NCBI GenBank assembly: GCA_021414245.1
Contig: JAIOOU010000017.1
Coordinates: 1 to 64,000, forward strand
Reading direction: 5' to 3'
Length of the DNA: 64,000 nt
Source: Chloroflexota bacterium
GTDB lineage: Bacteria > Chloroflexota > Anaerolineae > Anaerolineales > Villigracilaceae
Position numbers and translations under genes: made by a program
Notes under the pieces: generated by a model
Seen by the model: only the letters and a program-made list of their open reading frames with translations
Database searches by the model: none
Told to the model about the DNA's origin: nothing
In this document: in pieces, positions 50,473 to 57,728 of the stretch
Position numbering within the stretch: the first letter of the stretch is position 1
How the letters are laid out: each line of letters starts with the position of its first letter

Positions 50473-52934
50473 TCCGCAAAATTTTATTGTTGACTTTACT
50501 GTCTTTTGTGCTGATCTCGTGCGGCCCTACCAGCGCCGCGGAAACTGAAAACCCAGTAGTGCTTCCGGGCTCGCCATTGGATGGGGAATGGAAGGGCGCA
50601 GGCTCAACCAGTGATGGCAGGCAGTTCACGGTGACGCTCACTGTACGGCAGGGCACCCTGGCCGGTATTCTGTATAAATTTCCCGGGTCCGATGGAATAT
50701 TCTGCACTGCTATTGAATATGGGCAGATCCCCGAGAAACTGCGGCCCGTCATTGTGAACAACACTTTGGACGCGGCCCTTGGAAAGGATCTGTCCCTATC
50801 GGCGAAATTTACCGATCCCGGAACCGTCTCCGGACATTTATCCGCGTCCTGGCATGAAAGACAGCCCCGCTGTAACGGGGATTATGAAGTGGATTGGAAG
50901 GCCGCCAAACAAACGCAGCCATTTGAATCGGCCCAGGCTTCCACGCCCGTGAAGTCAAATGGCCCGTCTCCGGTCGAGACCCTGGTGCAAATACTGATCT
51001 TTGGCCTTTCCAACGGCGCAGTTCTGGCTTTAAATGCCATGGGCGTCACCATCATCTATGGAACAGTCCGGACTTTGAATCTTGCACACGGGGATGTCTT
51101 TGCGCTTACAACCGTGATGGTCACTTCGATCATCAATATGATCGGCATTCGTGAAAATTGGCCGCCGGCCCTGCTTGCGGGGTCGCTGCTGATCGTATTC
51201 TTTTTGGCAATGGGACTGGGTGCGCTTTTGAGCATGGGTGTTGAGTTCTTTGGTTTCGCCCCCTTTCGCGGCGCCTCACGCCTTGGACCATTGATTGCAA
51301 CCCTGGGATTGTCCTTTATTCTCTTTCAGGGGGCGCTGGTTTGGCGCACCTTTCAGGGTTCCTGGATACCCGGCGAGCATCGCAGTGTGCCGGGCCTGCC
51401 CGAGGTCCCCACCGACGGGATTCCTTCCTTTTTGCCGGAGATCAATCTGGTAAAGTATTTTGGCCTGCCCCTGCATCTCGTCATTCGCTTCAGCGATGTG
51501 TTCGTCATTGTTTCCGCGTTGATTCTGGTTGGACTGGTGAACTGGTTCATTCAAAAGACGCGCACCGGCCTGGCGATCCGGGCGGTCTCTCAAAACCAGC
51601 AGATGGCACAAATGGTTGGGATTAATATTAATCAAACCATCCGGCGGGCTTTTGCGATTGGAGGGGCATTTGCCGGCGCGGCAGGATTTATCTTTGCCTT
51701 GTATTATTCCCGGCCTTTTGGGTCGCATGGCGCGCAGAGCGGGTTATTTGCTTTTATGGCGGCGCTGTTGGGAGGAATTGGAAATCCGATCGGAGCTTTA
51801 CTTAGCGGCCTGACCATAGGCGCCGTCTCTTCGCTCAGTGACTACTATCTCACGGCTCAATGGACACCGGCGCTTTTGTTGGGGATTCTGATCCTGCTCT
51901 TTGTTTGGAAGCCTGCGGGATTTGTCTCCGATGGCGGGGAAGGGGAAATGGCGATCCTGCGGGATTCTGTCATTTTAACCACGCCCGTTCAAGGGTCCGG
52001 AACGAAGCGCTGGCTGATCGTGCTGCTCCTTGCCCTGCTGGTGTTTCCTCTTGTGTTTCACGGCGGGCAGGTGATTCTTCGCCTCGCTGGAATTTTCATC
52101 ATCCTCAGCCTGGGGTTAAACCTGGCACTGGGGATCGCCGGGATGCTGGACCTGGGAATCGCGGCGAGTTTTGGTTTTTCGGCTTATCTGACCGCGTTGT
52201 TTATCGGAAAATACGACATCAGCCTGGCGTTGATTGCCGGTGCCGCAGCAGGCGCTTTTCTGGGATGGATCAAAAGCGGACTCGCCCGCAGGCTGCGAAG
52301 TGATTTTTTTGCGGTCGCCACCCTTGCTTTGGGCTTGTTGATCCGTCAGGTGATCATCAACTTTGATTTTACGGGCGGAATGGGCGGGATCGGAGCGATT
52401 CCTGCGCCGGCTTTGCTGGGGATGAAATTTTCCGGCCAGATGGGAAAATACTATCTTGTGTTTTTCGTGATCGTTTTTGCGGCATGGCTGAGTCATCGCT
52501 TGATCGGTTCGCGCACCGGTCGCGAATGGATCGCCTTGAGCGAGGATGAGCTGGCCTCGGTTTCCCTCGGTATGAATGTGAATCGAATGCGATCCAGGGC
52601 ATTAATGCTGAGTTCGGCGCTGGCCGGCATGGCCGGCGTGTTGTATGCCGGCACTTTATCTTTTGTGGATCCGGACCTGATGGCTTTTCATGTTTCGAGC
52701 ATGATCCTGACCATGGTCATCCTTGGGGGTGCTGGCAGCGTTTCCGGGGCAATGATCGGGGCGCTGACGATCATCCTGTACGACAAAGTCTTTGTTCCCC
52801 AACTGGCCAACTGGCTGGCCTTGATCTGGCCATTTGCGATCGGCTCTGTTCCGGATATCCGTGGGGCGAGTTTTTTCAATTTCGGCCTTGCGCTTTACCT
52901 GACGGTCCTGTTCCGCGCGCGAAAGCGTTCTTGA
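50469..52934 (+). CDS. Lipoprotein domain fused to LivH and LivM permeases
   Basis: 821 residues. A signal with lipobox VLISC (Cys about 19) leads a 150-residue domain with a PGSPLDGEWKGAGSTSDGRQ core. Residues about 167-487 are a LivH-type branched-chain amino-acid ABC permease (GLSNGAVLALNAMGVTIIYG, AFAIGGAFAGAAGFIFAL). Residues about 505-815 are a LivM-type permease (IILSLGLNLALGIAGMLDLG, SALAGMAGVLYAG, LGGAGSVSGAM). Thus both permeases sit in one chain. The predicted start is a GTG that overlaps the preceding stop. No ATPase or binding protein for this system lies within the window. Confidence 0.88.
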   Translation: MIRKILLLTLLSFVLISCGPTSAAETENPVVLPGSPLDGEWKGAGSTSDGRQFTVTLTVRQGTLAGILYKFPGSDGIFCTAIEYGQIPEKLRPVIVNNTLDAALGKDLSLSAKFTDPGTVSGHLSASWHERQPRCNGDYEVDWKAAKQTQPFESAQASTPVKSNGPSPVETLVQILIFGLSNGAVLALNAMGVTIIYGTVRTLNLAHGDVFALTTVMVTSIINMIGIRENWPPALLAGSLLIVFFLAMGLGALLSMGVEFFGFAPFRGASRLGPLIATLGLSFILFQGALVWRTFQGSWIPGEHRSVPGLPEVPTDGIPSFLPEINLVKYFGLPLHLVIRFSDVFVIVSALILVGLVNWFIQKTRTGLAIRAVSQNQQMAQMVGININQTIRRAFAIGGAFAGAAGFIFALYYSRPFGSHGAQSGLFAFMAALLGGIGNPIGALLSGLTIGAVSSLSDYYLTAQWTPALLLGILILLFVWKPAGFVSDGGEGEMAILRDSVILTTPVQGSGTKRWLIVLLLALLVFPLVFHGGQVILRLAGIFIILSLGLNLALGIAGMLDLGIAASFGFSAYLTALFIGKYDISLALIAGAAAGAFLGWIKSGLARRLRSDFFAVATLALGLLIRQVIINFDFTGGMGGIGAIPAPALLGMKFSGQMGKYYLVFFVIVFAAWLSHRLIGSRTGREWIALSEDELASVSLGMNVNRMRSRALMLSSALAGMAGVLYAGTLSFVDPDLMAFHVSSMILTMVILGGAGSVSGAMIGALTIILYDKVFVPQLANWLALIWPFAIGSVPDIRGASFFNFGLALYLTVLFRARKRS

Positions 52935-52959
52935 CACCGGCAGGCACATCAGCTAAAAT
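52931..52959 (+). promoter_or_regulatory. Sigma-70-type promoter for the small transcript
   Basis: TTGACA (52931-52936) overlaps the LivHM stop codon. TAAAAT (52954-52959) follows after 17 nt. It is one of the two best matches to the consensus in the window (the other is hppA). Confidence 0.8.
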
Positions 52960-52998
52960 CCCGACATCACATCTCATTTTGAAAGGAGGCCTGAAAAC

Positions 52999-53061
52999 AT
53001 GGAAGTCACTTTATCATCCACTGAAATTGTTTTTGACGCGCCTCCCTTCGGTGACATGTAG
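52999..53061 (+). CDS. 20-residue peptide or leader reading frame
   Basis: The reading frame MEVTLSSTEIVFDAPPFGDM ends in TAG at 53059. It has a near-perfect Shine-Dalgarno AAAGGAGG (52982-52989), about 9 nt before the ATG, and a consensus promoter 40 nt upstream of it. A hairpin (53062-53085, GGAAG/CTTCC) starts right after the stop, and two terminator-like hairpins follow. The gap between LivHM and the RIO kinase is about 320 bp and holds nothing else. I do not recognise the peptide. It could be a real small protein, a leader peptide or the 5' part of a regulatory RNA. Confidence 0.5.
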   Translation: MEVTLSSTEIVFDAPPFGDM

Positions 53062-53100
53062 GGAAGTCCCCTTCAGGGTCTTCCAGTTGCTGCATATATC

Positions 53101-53131
53101 AGCCGCAGGCGCGTGACGCCCTGCGGTTTTT
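53101..53131 (+). terminator. Hairpin terminator 1 after the small reading frame
   Basis: CCGCAGG (53103-53109) pairs with CCTGCGG (53120-53126) with an inner GCG/CGC, followed by TTTTTGA. One base (53110) is bulged. Confidence 0.8.
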
Positions 53132-53137
53132 GATTCC

Positions 53138-53173
53138 ACACCGCAGGCCCCGGCCCTGTGGTGTTACTTTTAA
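53138..53173 (+). terminator. Hairpin terminator 2, tandem
   Basis: ACACCGCAGG (53138-53147) pairs with CCTGTGGTGT (53155-53164), including one G-U pair, then TACTTTTAAT. Its core repeats the CCGCAGG of the first hairpin. Confidence 0.6.
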
Positions 53174-53257
53174 TGGGACGGGGGAGCAGTCGCTTTTGGA
53201 TTGCATGAAAAAAGATTGACCCATGCAATATGTATTTACCAAAAGGTTATTAATAAA

Positions 53258-54217
53258 ATGAATCAACTTTCCGAGTTTTTTGAAGAGCTGGACGACTCTT
53301 CCGATGAGACTTCAAGGCACGACCGCAAGCGCGTCACCCAAAGGCGCGAATCACAGAAGCGCGAAATGGAATCGAAGCTGTTCACCCGCGCGCAGGAAAT
53401 TTCGCGCGATTTCCATTTCACCTACAAAGCCGCCCGTTTCGAGGAAGCCTGGTTGCTCGACTCCCTGGTGGAATTTGCCGAAAATGAGTGGATTTCAGAT
53501 GTGCTGCGCAAGGTCAAAGGCGGCAAGGAGGCCTCGGTTTATCTGTGCAAATCAGGCCCGGAGATCCCGTCCGCGGAATGGGTCGCGGTCAAGGTCTATC
53601 GTCCTCAAATGTTGCGGAATCTGCGCAACGATGCCATGTATCGGGCCGGCCGGGCCGATCTGAATGGAGCGGGCGGTGTAGTGACCGATAAACGGCAATT
53701 ACGTGCCATGCGAAGCAAGACTGAATACGGCCGCGAATTGCTGCATCAATCCTGGATCGCCTATGAATTCACTACCCTGGAAATGCTGCACAAGGCCGGG
53801 GCGGACGTCCCCGAACCGTATAGGATGTCGAACAATGCCATCCTGATGGAGTTTGTCGGGGATCTGGGCATGTCCGCGCCGACGTTGAATGAGATCAGCC
53901 TTGAAAGACTGGAGGCGGTTTCGCTATTTGAACGTGTGATGCGCAATTTGGATATATTGCTTTCCCACGACCGGATTCACGGCGACCTTTCCGCCTACAA
54001 TATTTTGTACTGGAACAGAGAGATCACCTTGATAGACTTTCCGCAGGTGGTTTCGCCCAGAATCAACCGGAACGCATTCAGGATATTTTCCCGTGACGTT
54101 TTTAGAGTCTGTGACTACTTTATTAAACAGGGGATGAAAATTAATTCTGAAAAGGTCGCGGATGACCTGTGGAATTCCAGGGGATTTCCATCGTTTGAGA
54201 TTGAGGGACCTGATTAA
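53258..54217 (+). CDS. RIO1-family serine kinase
   Basis: 319 residues. After a charged N-terminus (DDSSDETSRHDRKR) the RIO kinase domain has a glycine-rich loop KGGKEASVYLCK (about 87-98), a Lys in AVKVYRP, the catalytic HGDLSAYNIL (about 240) and the metal Asp in LIDFPQ (about 259). RIO kinases lack the large substrate lobe; in archaea and eukaryotes they act in ribosome assembly. The bacterial role is unclear. The ATG at 53258 is preferred over the upstream in-frame TTG at 53201. AAAAGG is a possible Shine-Dalgarno with an 11-nt spacer. Confidence 0.92.
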   Translation: MNQLSEFFEELDDSSDETSRHDRKRVTQRRESQKREMESKLFTRAQEISRDFHFTYKAARFEEAWLLDSLVEFAENEWISDVLRKVKGGKEASVYLCKSGPEIPSAEWVAVKVYRPQMLRNLRNDAMYRAGRADLNGAGGVVTDKRQLRAMRSKTEYGRELLHQSWIAYEFTTLEMLHKAGADVPEPYRMSNNAILMEFVGDLGMSAPTLNEISLERLEAVSLFERVMRNLDILLSHDRIHGDLSAYNILYWNREITLIDFPQVVSPRINRNAFRIFSRDVFRVCDYFIKQGMKINSEKVADDLWNSRGFPSFEIEGPD

Positions 54218-54260
54218 ACAAAGAGACCGCCGTCCAAAAGATGGCGGTCTCTTTGTTTAA
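54214..54260. terminator. Bidirectional terminator after the RIO kinase gene
   Basis: A perfect 18-bp stem (arms 54214-54231 and 54243-54260) with AT-rich base and CCGCC/GGCGG core, extended by three more inner pairs. The kinase stop codon TAA lies inside its left arm. Confidence 0.93.
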
Positions 54261-54296
54261 TAGCAATGATAAAATTGTTTTGGAGAATTTTACGCC

Positions 54297-55712
54297 ATGA
54301 ACAATGTCCGACCGCGATTGACAATGATGGATGAAGCGCAGATCATGGAGGCGCATCAGAACGTGCTCAAGGTGCTGGCTACAACGGGCGTGCGGGTGGA
54401 TTCACCGGAGATTTTGAAACTCCTAGAACAAAAACTGGGATTAAAGGCGCAGGAGCGCATTTTAAAATTTCCGGCGGAGGTCGTCGAGGAGGCGATCCAG
54501 TCCGCACCGAAGGAAATCAAGGTTTACGATCGGAGGGGTGAATTAAAACTGAACCTTGGCGCGGAACGGCTGCGTTTCGGCGTGGGGGTGACCGCGCTGT
54601 TCTATCAAAATCCGGTGGATGAGACTCTGGATATTTTCCGGCGCAGGAATTTTCAAGACTTGGTCCGCCTCGGTTCCGCTTTGGAGCATTATGATGTGGT
54701 TTCCACAGTAGGGATCATTCGCGATGTTCCCGAGGAAATGACCGATCTGTACGGTTCGCTTGAGCATATTGCCAACACCACAAAACCCCTGGTTTTGCTG
54801 GTGTCGGATGAAAACCGGTATGCAGACGTCCTGAATATGTTCGAGGATCTGCATGGCGGGCTTGGTGATATGCCATTCATCATCCCTTACTTTAATCCCG
54901 TCAGCCCGCTGGTGATGAATGCGGGCACCGTGGATAAAATGAAGATATCCATTGAACGGGGGCTGCCGGTCATTTTTTCAAATTACAGCATGGCAGGCGC
55001 CTCGACCCCGCTCACCCCGGCCGGGACCCTGACCCTGCTCATGGCGGAGTTGCTTGCCGGCCTGGTCATCAGTCAGACCATCAAGAAAGGCGCGCCGATC
55101 CTGCTGGGGATGCTCCCGGTTTATTTTGACATGCGCACCATGCTGAATTTTTATGATCCCCAAAGTGTCCTGATCAGCGTGGCTTGTTCGGAAATGATGA
55201 AGTATTACGGGATTCCACACTGTTCAACCTCCGGAAGTGGTTCCGGGTGGGGGATGGACCTGATTGCCGCGGACACCTATTGGATGAACACCTTCTCGCT
55301 TCTTCTCTCAAACGGACATCTGGCCCCGTTCGTCGGGGATTCGCATGGTTCGAAATCGATCTCGCCAACCACCTTTGTGCATGTCCATGAGATCATAGAC
55401 CAGGCTTTGCGATTTCAGAACGGTTTTCAACTGGATGACCCCAATTCCGCCCTGGATGAGATCGCAAGGGTGGGGCCGGGGCGGAACTTTCTCAATCAAC
55501 CCTCCACCATGCGCAACTACAAGAAGGGATATTATGTGAGCAGGGTCTATCCCCACTACAGCATGGAAAAATGGCAGGACGCAGGTGCCCCGGCGGCGCG
55601 CAAGGTGCTGCGCGAAAAGACCCAGGACCTTATGGCATCCGCTCCGGTACCGGACGATCATGATGAATTGATCTCCCGAGGCGAAGAATATATAAAGAGA
55701 TTTATTGGCTGA
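54297..55712 (+). CDS. Trimethylamine-methyltransferase (MttB) family protein, no in-frame amber
   Basis: 471 residues, typical length for the MttB family. Motifs include MDEAQIMEAHQNVLKVLATTGVRV-type N-terminus, LAGLVISQTIKKGAPILLG and GSGSGWGMDLIAADTYWM. The reading frame has no in-frame TAG, so it makes no pyrrolysine. Non-pyrrolysine members use quaternary amines such as glycine betaine and transfer a methyl group to a corrinoid protein. No corrinoid protein or activator lies next to it, so the acceptor is unknown. A TAAAAT box (54270-54275) and GGAG precede the ATG. Confidence 0.85.
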   Translation: MNNVRPRLTMMDEAQIMEAHQNVLKVLATTGVRVDSPEILKLLEQKLGLKAQERILKFPAEVVEEAIQSAPKEIKVYDRRGELKLNLGAERLRFGVGVTALFYQNPVDETLDIFRRRNFQDLVRLGSALEHYDVVSTVGIIRDVPEEMTDLYGSLEHIANTTKPLVLLVSDENRYADVLNMFEDLHGGLGDMPFIIPYFNPVSPLVMNAGTVDKMKISIERGLPVIFSNYSMAGASTPLTPAGTLTLLMAELLAGLVISQTIKKGAPILLGMLPVYFDMRTMLNFYDPQSVLISVACSEMMKYYGIPHCSTSGSGSGWGMDLIAADTYWMNTFSLLLSNGHLAPFVGDSHGSKSISPTTFVHVHEIIDQALRFQNGFQLDDPNSALDEIARVGPGRNFLNQPSTMRNYKKGYYVSRVYPHYSMEKWQDAGAPAARKVLREKTQDLMASAPVPDDHDELISRGEEYIKRFIG

Positions 55713-55740
55713 TGCCGCCGTGGGAAAGGATGTGATTGAA

Positions 55741-56523
55741 ATGAGAAGATCAAATCGTGCAATTTGGGCCGGCGCCCTTCTCTCGACCGCGGTCATGGCT
55801 TGCGTGTTGCCTGTCGCAGCCACGCCTCTCAATACGCCCGCTCTGCTGCCTCTGAATTCGGACCAGCTGGGGACAACCATTGCCCAGACCTCGGTGGCGG
55901 CGCTCACGTCAACGGCGGCTCACGCGCCCACATGGACGACTACTCCAACGATTCCAACGGCAAGCGTCACGCCAACCTCCGCGATTACATTCACGGCGTC
56001 GGCTACACCTTTGTTTCTCACTTTTCCCGCGACCTATACGGTAAGTGTTCCAACCTTGACTCAGGTTGTTTTCACGCCGGTGCCTGTATCGGTTTCAAAG
56101 CCGGTATCCATATCCACTGCCAGAAATGGCTCTGTTCCTGCAGCCACGCTCAGCGACAAGGATCGACGGGCAACGCTATACCCAAAGATCCCGCTCGAAT
56201 GGAATTGCACGGTTGTGGAGAAATATCCCTCAAAGGGGATGACGGTCAAGGCAAATTCGGATCTCTATCTTTCCTGGAAGATTCTAAATACAGGGACCAA
56301 AACATGGACCAATAATGCAATCGATTTCGTAAATACGGGCGGCTTTGGCCAGGAAGGGAAACATATTCAAGACTTGCAGACCACGGTGGCTCCCGGGCAG
56401 ATCGCAACCCTGAAAATCCTTGTTCATACTCCCAAGGCAGCGGGTTCTTATAATGTTTATTGGTCCTTAAGGGTTGGGCACACCTTGTTTTGTCATATGA
56501 AGGGGACTTTTGAAGTCAAATGA
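55741..56523 (+). CDS. Lipoprotein with NBR1-like (Ig/FW) domain
   Basis: 260 residues. A signal sequence has a lipobox AVMAC (Cys about 21). A long Thr/Pro/Ser-rich linker (about 50-140) leads to a C-terminal domain about 165-260 with YLSWKILNTGTKTWTNNA, TTVAPGQIATLKI and YNVYWSLRVGHTLFC. This matches the NBR1 FW (Ig-like, next to BRCA1) domain, which in bacteria is found in surface lipoproteins. The ATG at 55741 is preferred to a TTG at 55705 that would precede the signal. Its 3' end overlaps the convergent creatininase gene by 8 bp. Confidence 0.85.
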   Translation: MRRSNRAIWAGALLSTAVMACVLPVAATPLNTPALLPLNSDQLGTTIAQTSVAALTSTAAHAPTWTTTPTIPTASVTPTSAITFTASATPLFLTFPATYTVSVPTLTQVVFTPVPVSVSKPVSISTARNGSVPAATLSDKDRRATLYPKIPLEWNCTVVEKYPSKGMTVKANSDLYLSWKILNTGTKTWTNNAIDFVNTGGFGQEGKHIQDLQTTVAPGQIATLKILVHTPKAAGSYNVYWSLRVGHTLFCHMKGTFEVK

Positions 56524-57697
56524 ACTTTCCCCACAGCCCATATCCTTCTTTCCTTCGTTTTTCCCTGCGGATGTGTTGTTCGTGAATTTGTTCCACATGA
56601 TCGGCTTTTTCCTCAATCGCAGCTTCCAGCCATAATCGCCCTTTTTCCGCCGTCGCCATGCTGCCGGCTCCATAGGCGCCAGTCTTTGTGTCGTCGTCCC
56701 AGGGTGGATTTGCGACCAGTGACCCGCCTTCGATCCAATCCATATAATAATCCGGGGTGGCAACGAAATCGGTTTCATCCACAACCCTGTCCATGCGGCA
56801 GAGGTCAGGGCGCAAATGTAATAGATAGGAAGTTTCAAGCTCGCAGGCATGCCCCATGCCGCCGAGCCTGGATGCGCGATGTTTTTCCAGGGCGGCTGCG
56901 CCGACCCTGCCGGAAGTATGCAGGAATGCGGTTGCGCAAAAGATCCTGCGATGTCGTTCGCCGGCATATTTCACCACGTTGACAAGGAACGAGCTGTTTC
57001 CTCCATGGCCGCTCATCAAATAAAAACGATCAAAACCTCTGGCTGCAAGGGCATCGATCACTGATACCCAGAAATCTTCGAATGCACGGCCTCCGGCGTT
57101 CATGGTTGCGGCAAAGGATGAGCGATGCGTCGAGACTCCGTAAGGCATAACGGGCAGCGAGCAACTGCGTGTAGGCATTGCGCTCACTGTTCCCCTGGCA
57201 ATCGAATCAATAATAATGGTGTCCACCGAGAGGGGGAGGTGATAGCCATGCTGCTCGGTATGCCCGATGGGCATCAAGATCACTTTTTCGCATTCTTCAT
57301 CCGCAGGTAAAAACAATTTTGATTGATAAAGAGATTTGTGCGGTAATCGAAGGACGGCTGAAGAGTTGCCGCACAAAAAACCGGATTGGGGATCGAGGCC
57401 TTGAGGCGCAAGACAAAATACTTTTGAAAACCCATCGTCTCTCAGACTGTCCAGTAAATTAAATATATATTGACCGAAAATGACATCCGGAACTTCAAGC
57501 CCGCTGCCGCGCCAGCCAAAGGGAAAGGCTGGCAGAAGACCGATTCGGGGTGGATTACTTAATTGGTCCGCGAGCAGATCAAGGTTAAAGTCTGAGCCGA
57601 GAGGCAGTACCAGAGGAGTATCCCGGGGTAATTCAGCAACTGCATCCCAAGTCATCTCGTCGTATTTGAAGAAGCTAGAATTGCGCGTAGTCATCAT
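56516..57697 (-). CDS. Creatininase-family amidohydrolase with degenerate duplicate N-terminal half
   Basis: 393 residues versus about 240-260 for the family. The C-terminal part (about 137-370) is a creatininase: PIGHTEQHGYHLPLSVDT (about 142), YGVSTHRSS, LMSGHGGNSSF (about 240) and GHACELETS with the Glu near 297. The first 130 residues begin YDEMTWDAVAELPRDTPLVLPLGS, the usual creatininase start, but then lack the HxxxD metal motif and stop short. So the N-terminus looks like a degenerate extra copy. The active half should hydrolyse a cyclic or linear amide; the substrate is unknown. AAAGGATG lies 6-7 nt before the ATG. Confidence 0.88.
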   Translation of the reverse strand: MMTTRNSSFFKYDEMTWDAVAELPRDTPLVLPLGSDFNLDLLADQLSNPPRIGLLPAFPFGWRGSGLEVPDVIFGQYIFNLLDSLRDDGFSKVFCLAPQGLDPQSGFLCGNSSAVLRLPHKSLYQSKLFLPADEECEKVILMPIGHTEQHGYHLPLSVDTIIIDSIARGTVSAMPTRSCSLPVMPYGVSTHRSSFAATMNAGGRAFEDFWVSVIDALAARGFDRFYLMSGHGGNSSFLVNVVKYAGERHRRIFCATAFLHTSGRVGAAALEKHRASRLGGMGHACELETSYLLHLRPDLCRMDRVVDETDFVATPDYYMDWIEGGSLVANPPWDDDTKTGAYGAGSMATAEKGRLWLEAAIEEKADHVEQIHEQHIRREKRRKEGYGLWGKFI

Positions 57698-57728
57698 AGA
57701 CCCATCCTTTTACAAACACATAATATAA

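Noticed and set aside
52931-53116. 61-codon overlapping frame in the same gap
   Set aside because: It starts inside the -35 box at a position with no Shine-Dalgarno of its own. The strong Shine-Dalgarno at 52982 is correctly spaced only for the 20-codon frame.
52999-53130. Amber read-through (pyrrolysine) of the small reading frame
   Set aside because: TAG is followed by an in-frame stretch (GSPLQGLPVAAYI...) and a hairpin, but there are no pyl genes in the window and the neighbouring MttB-family gene has no amber. Read-through is not supported.
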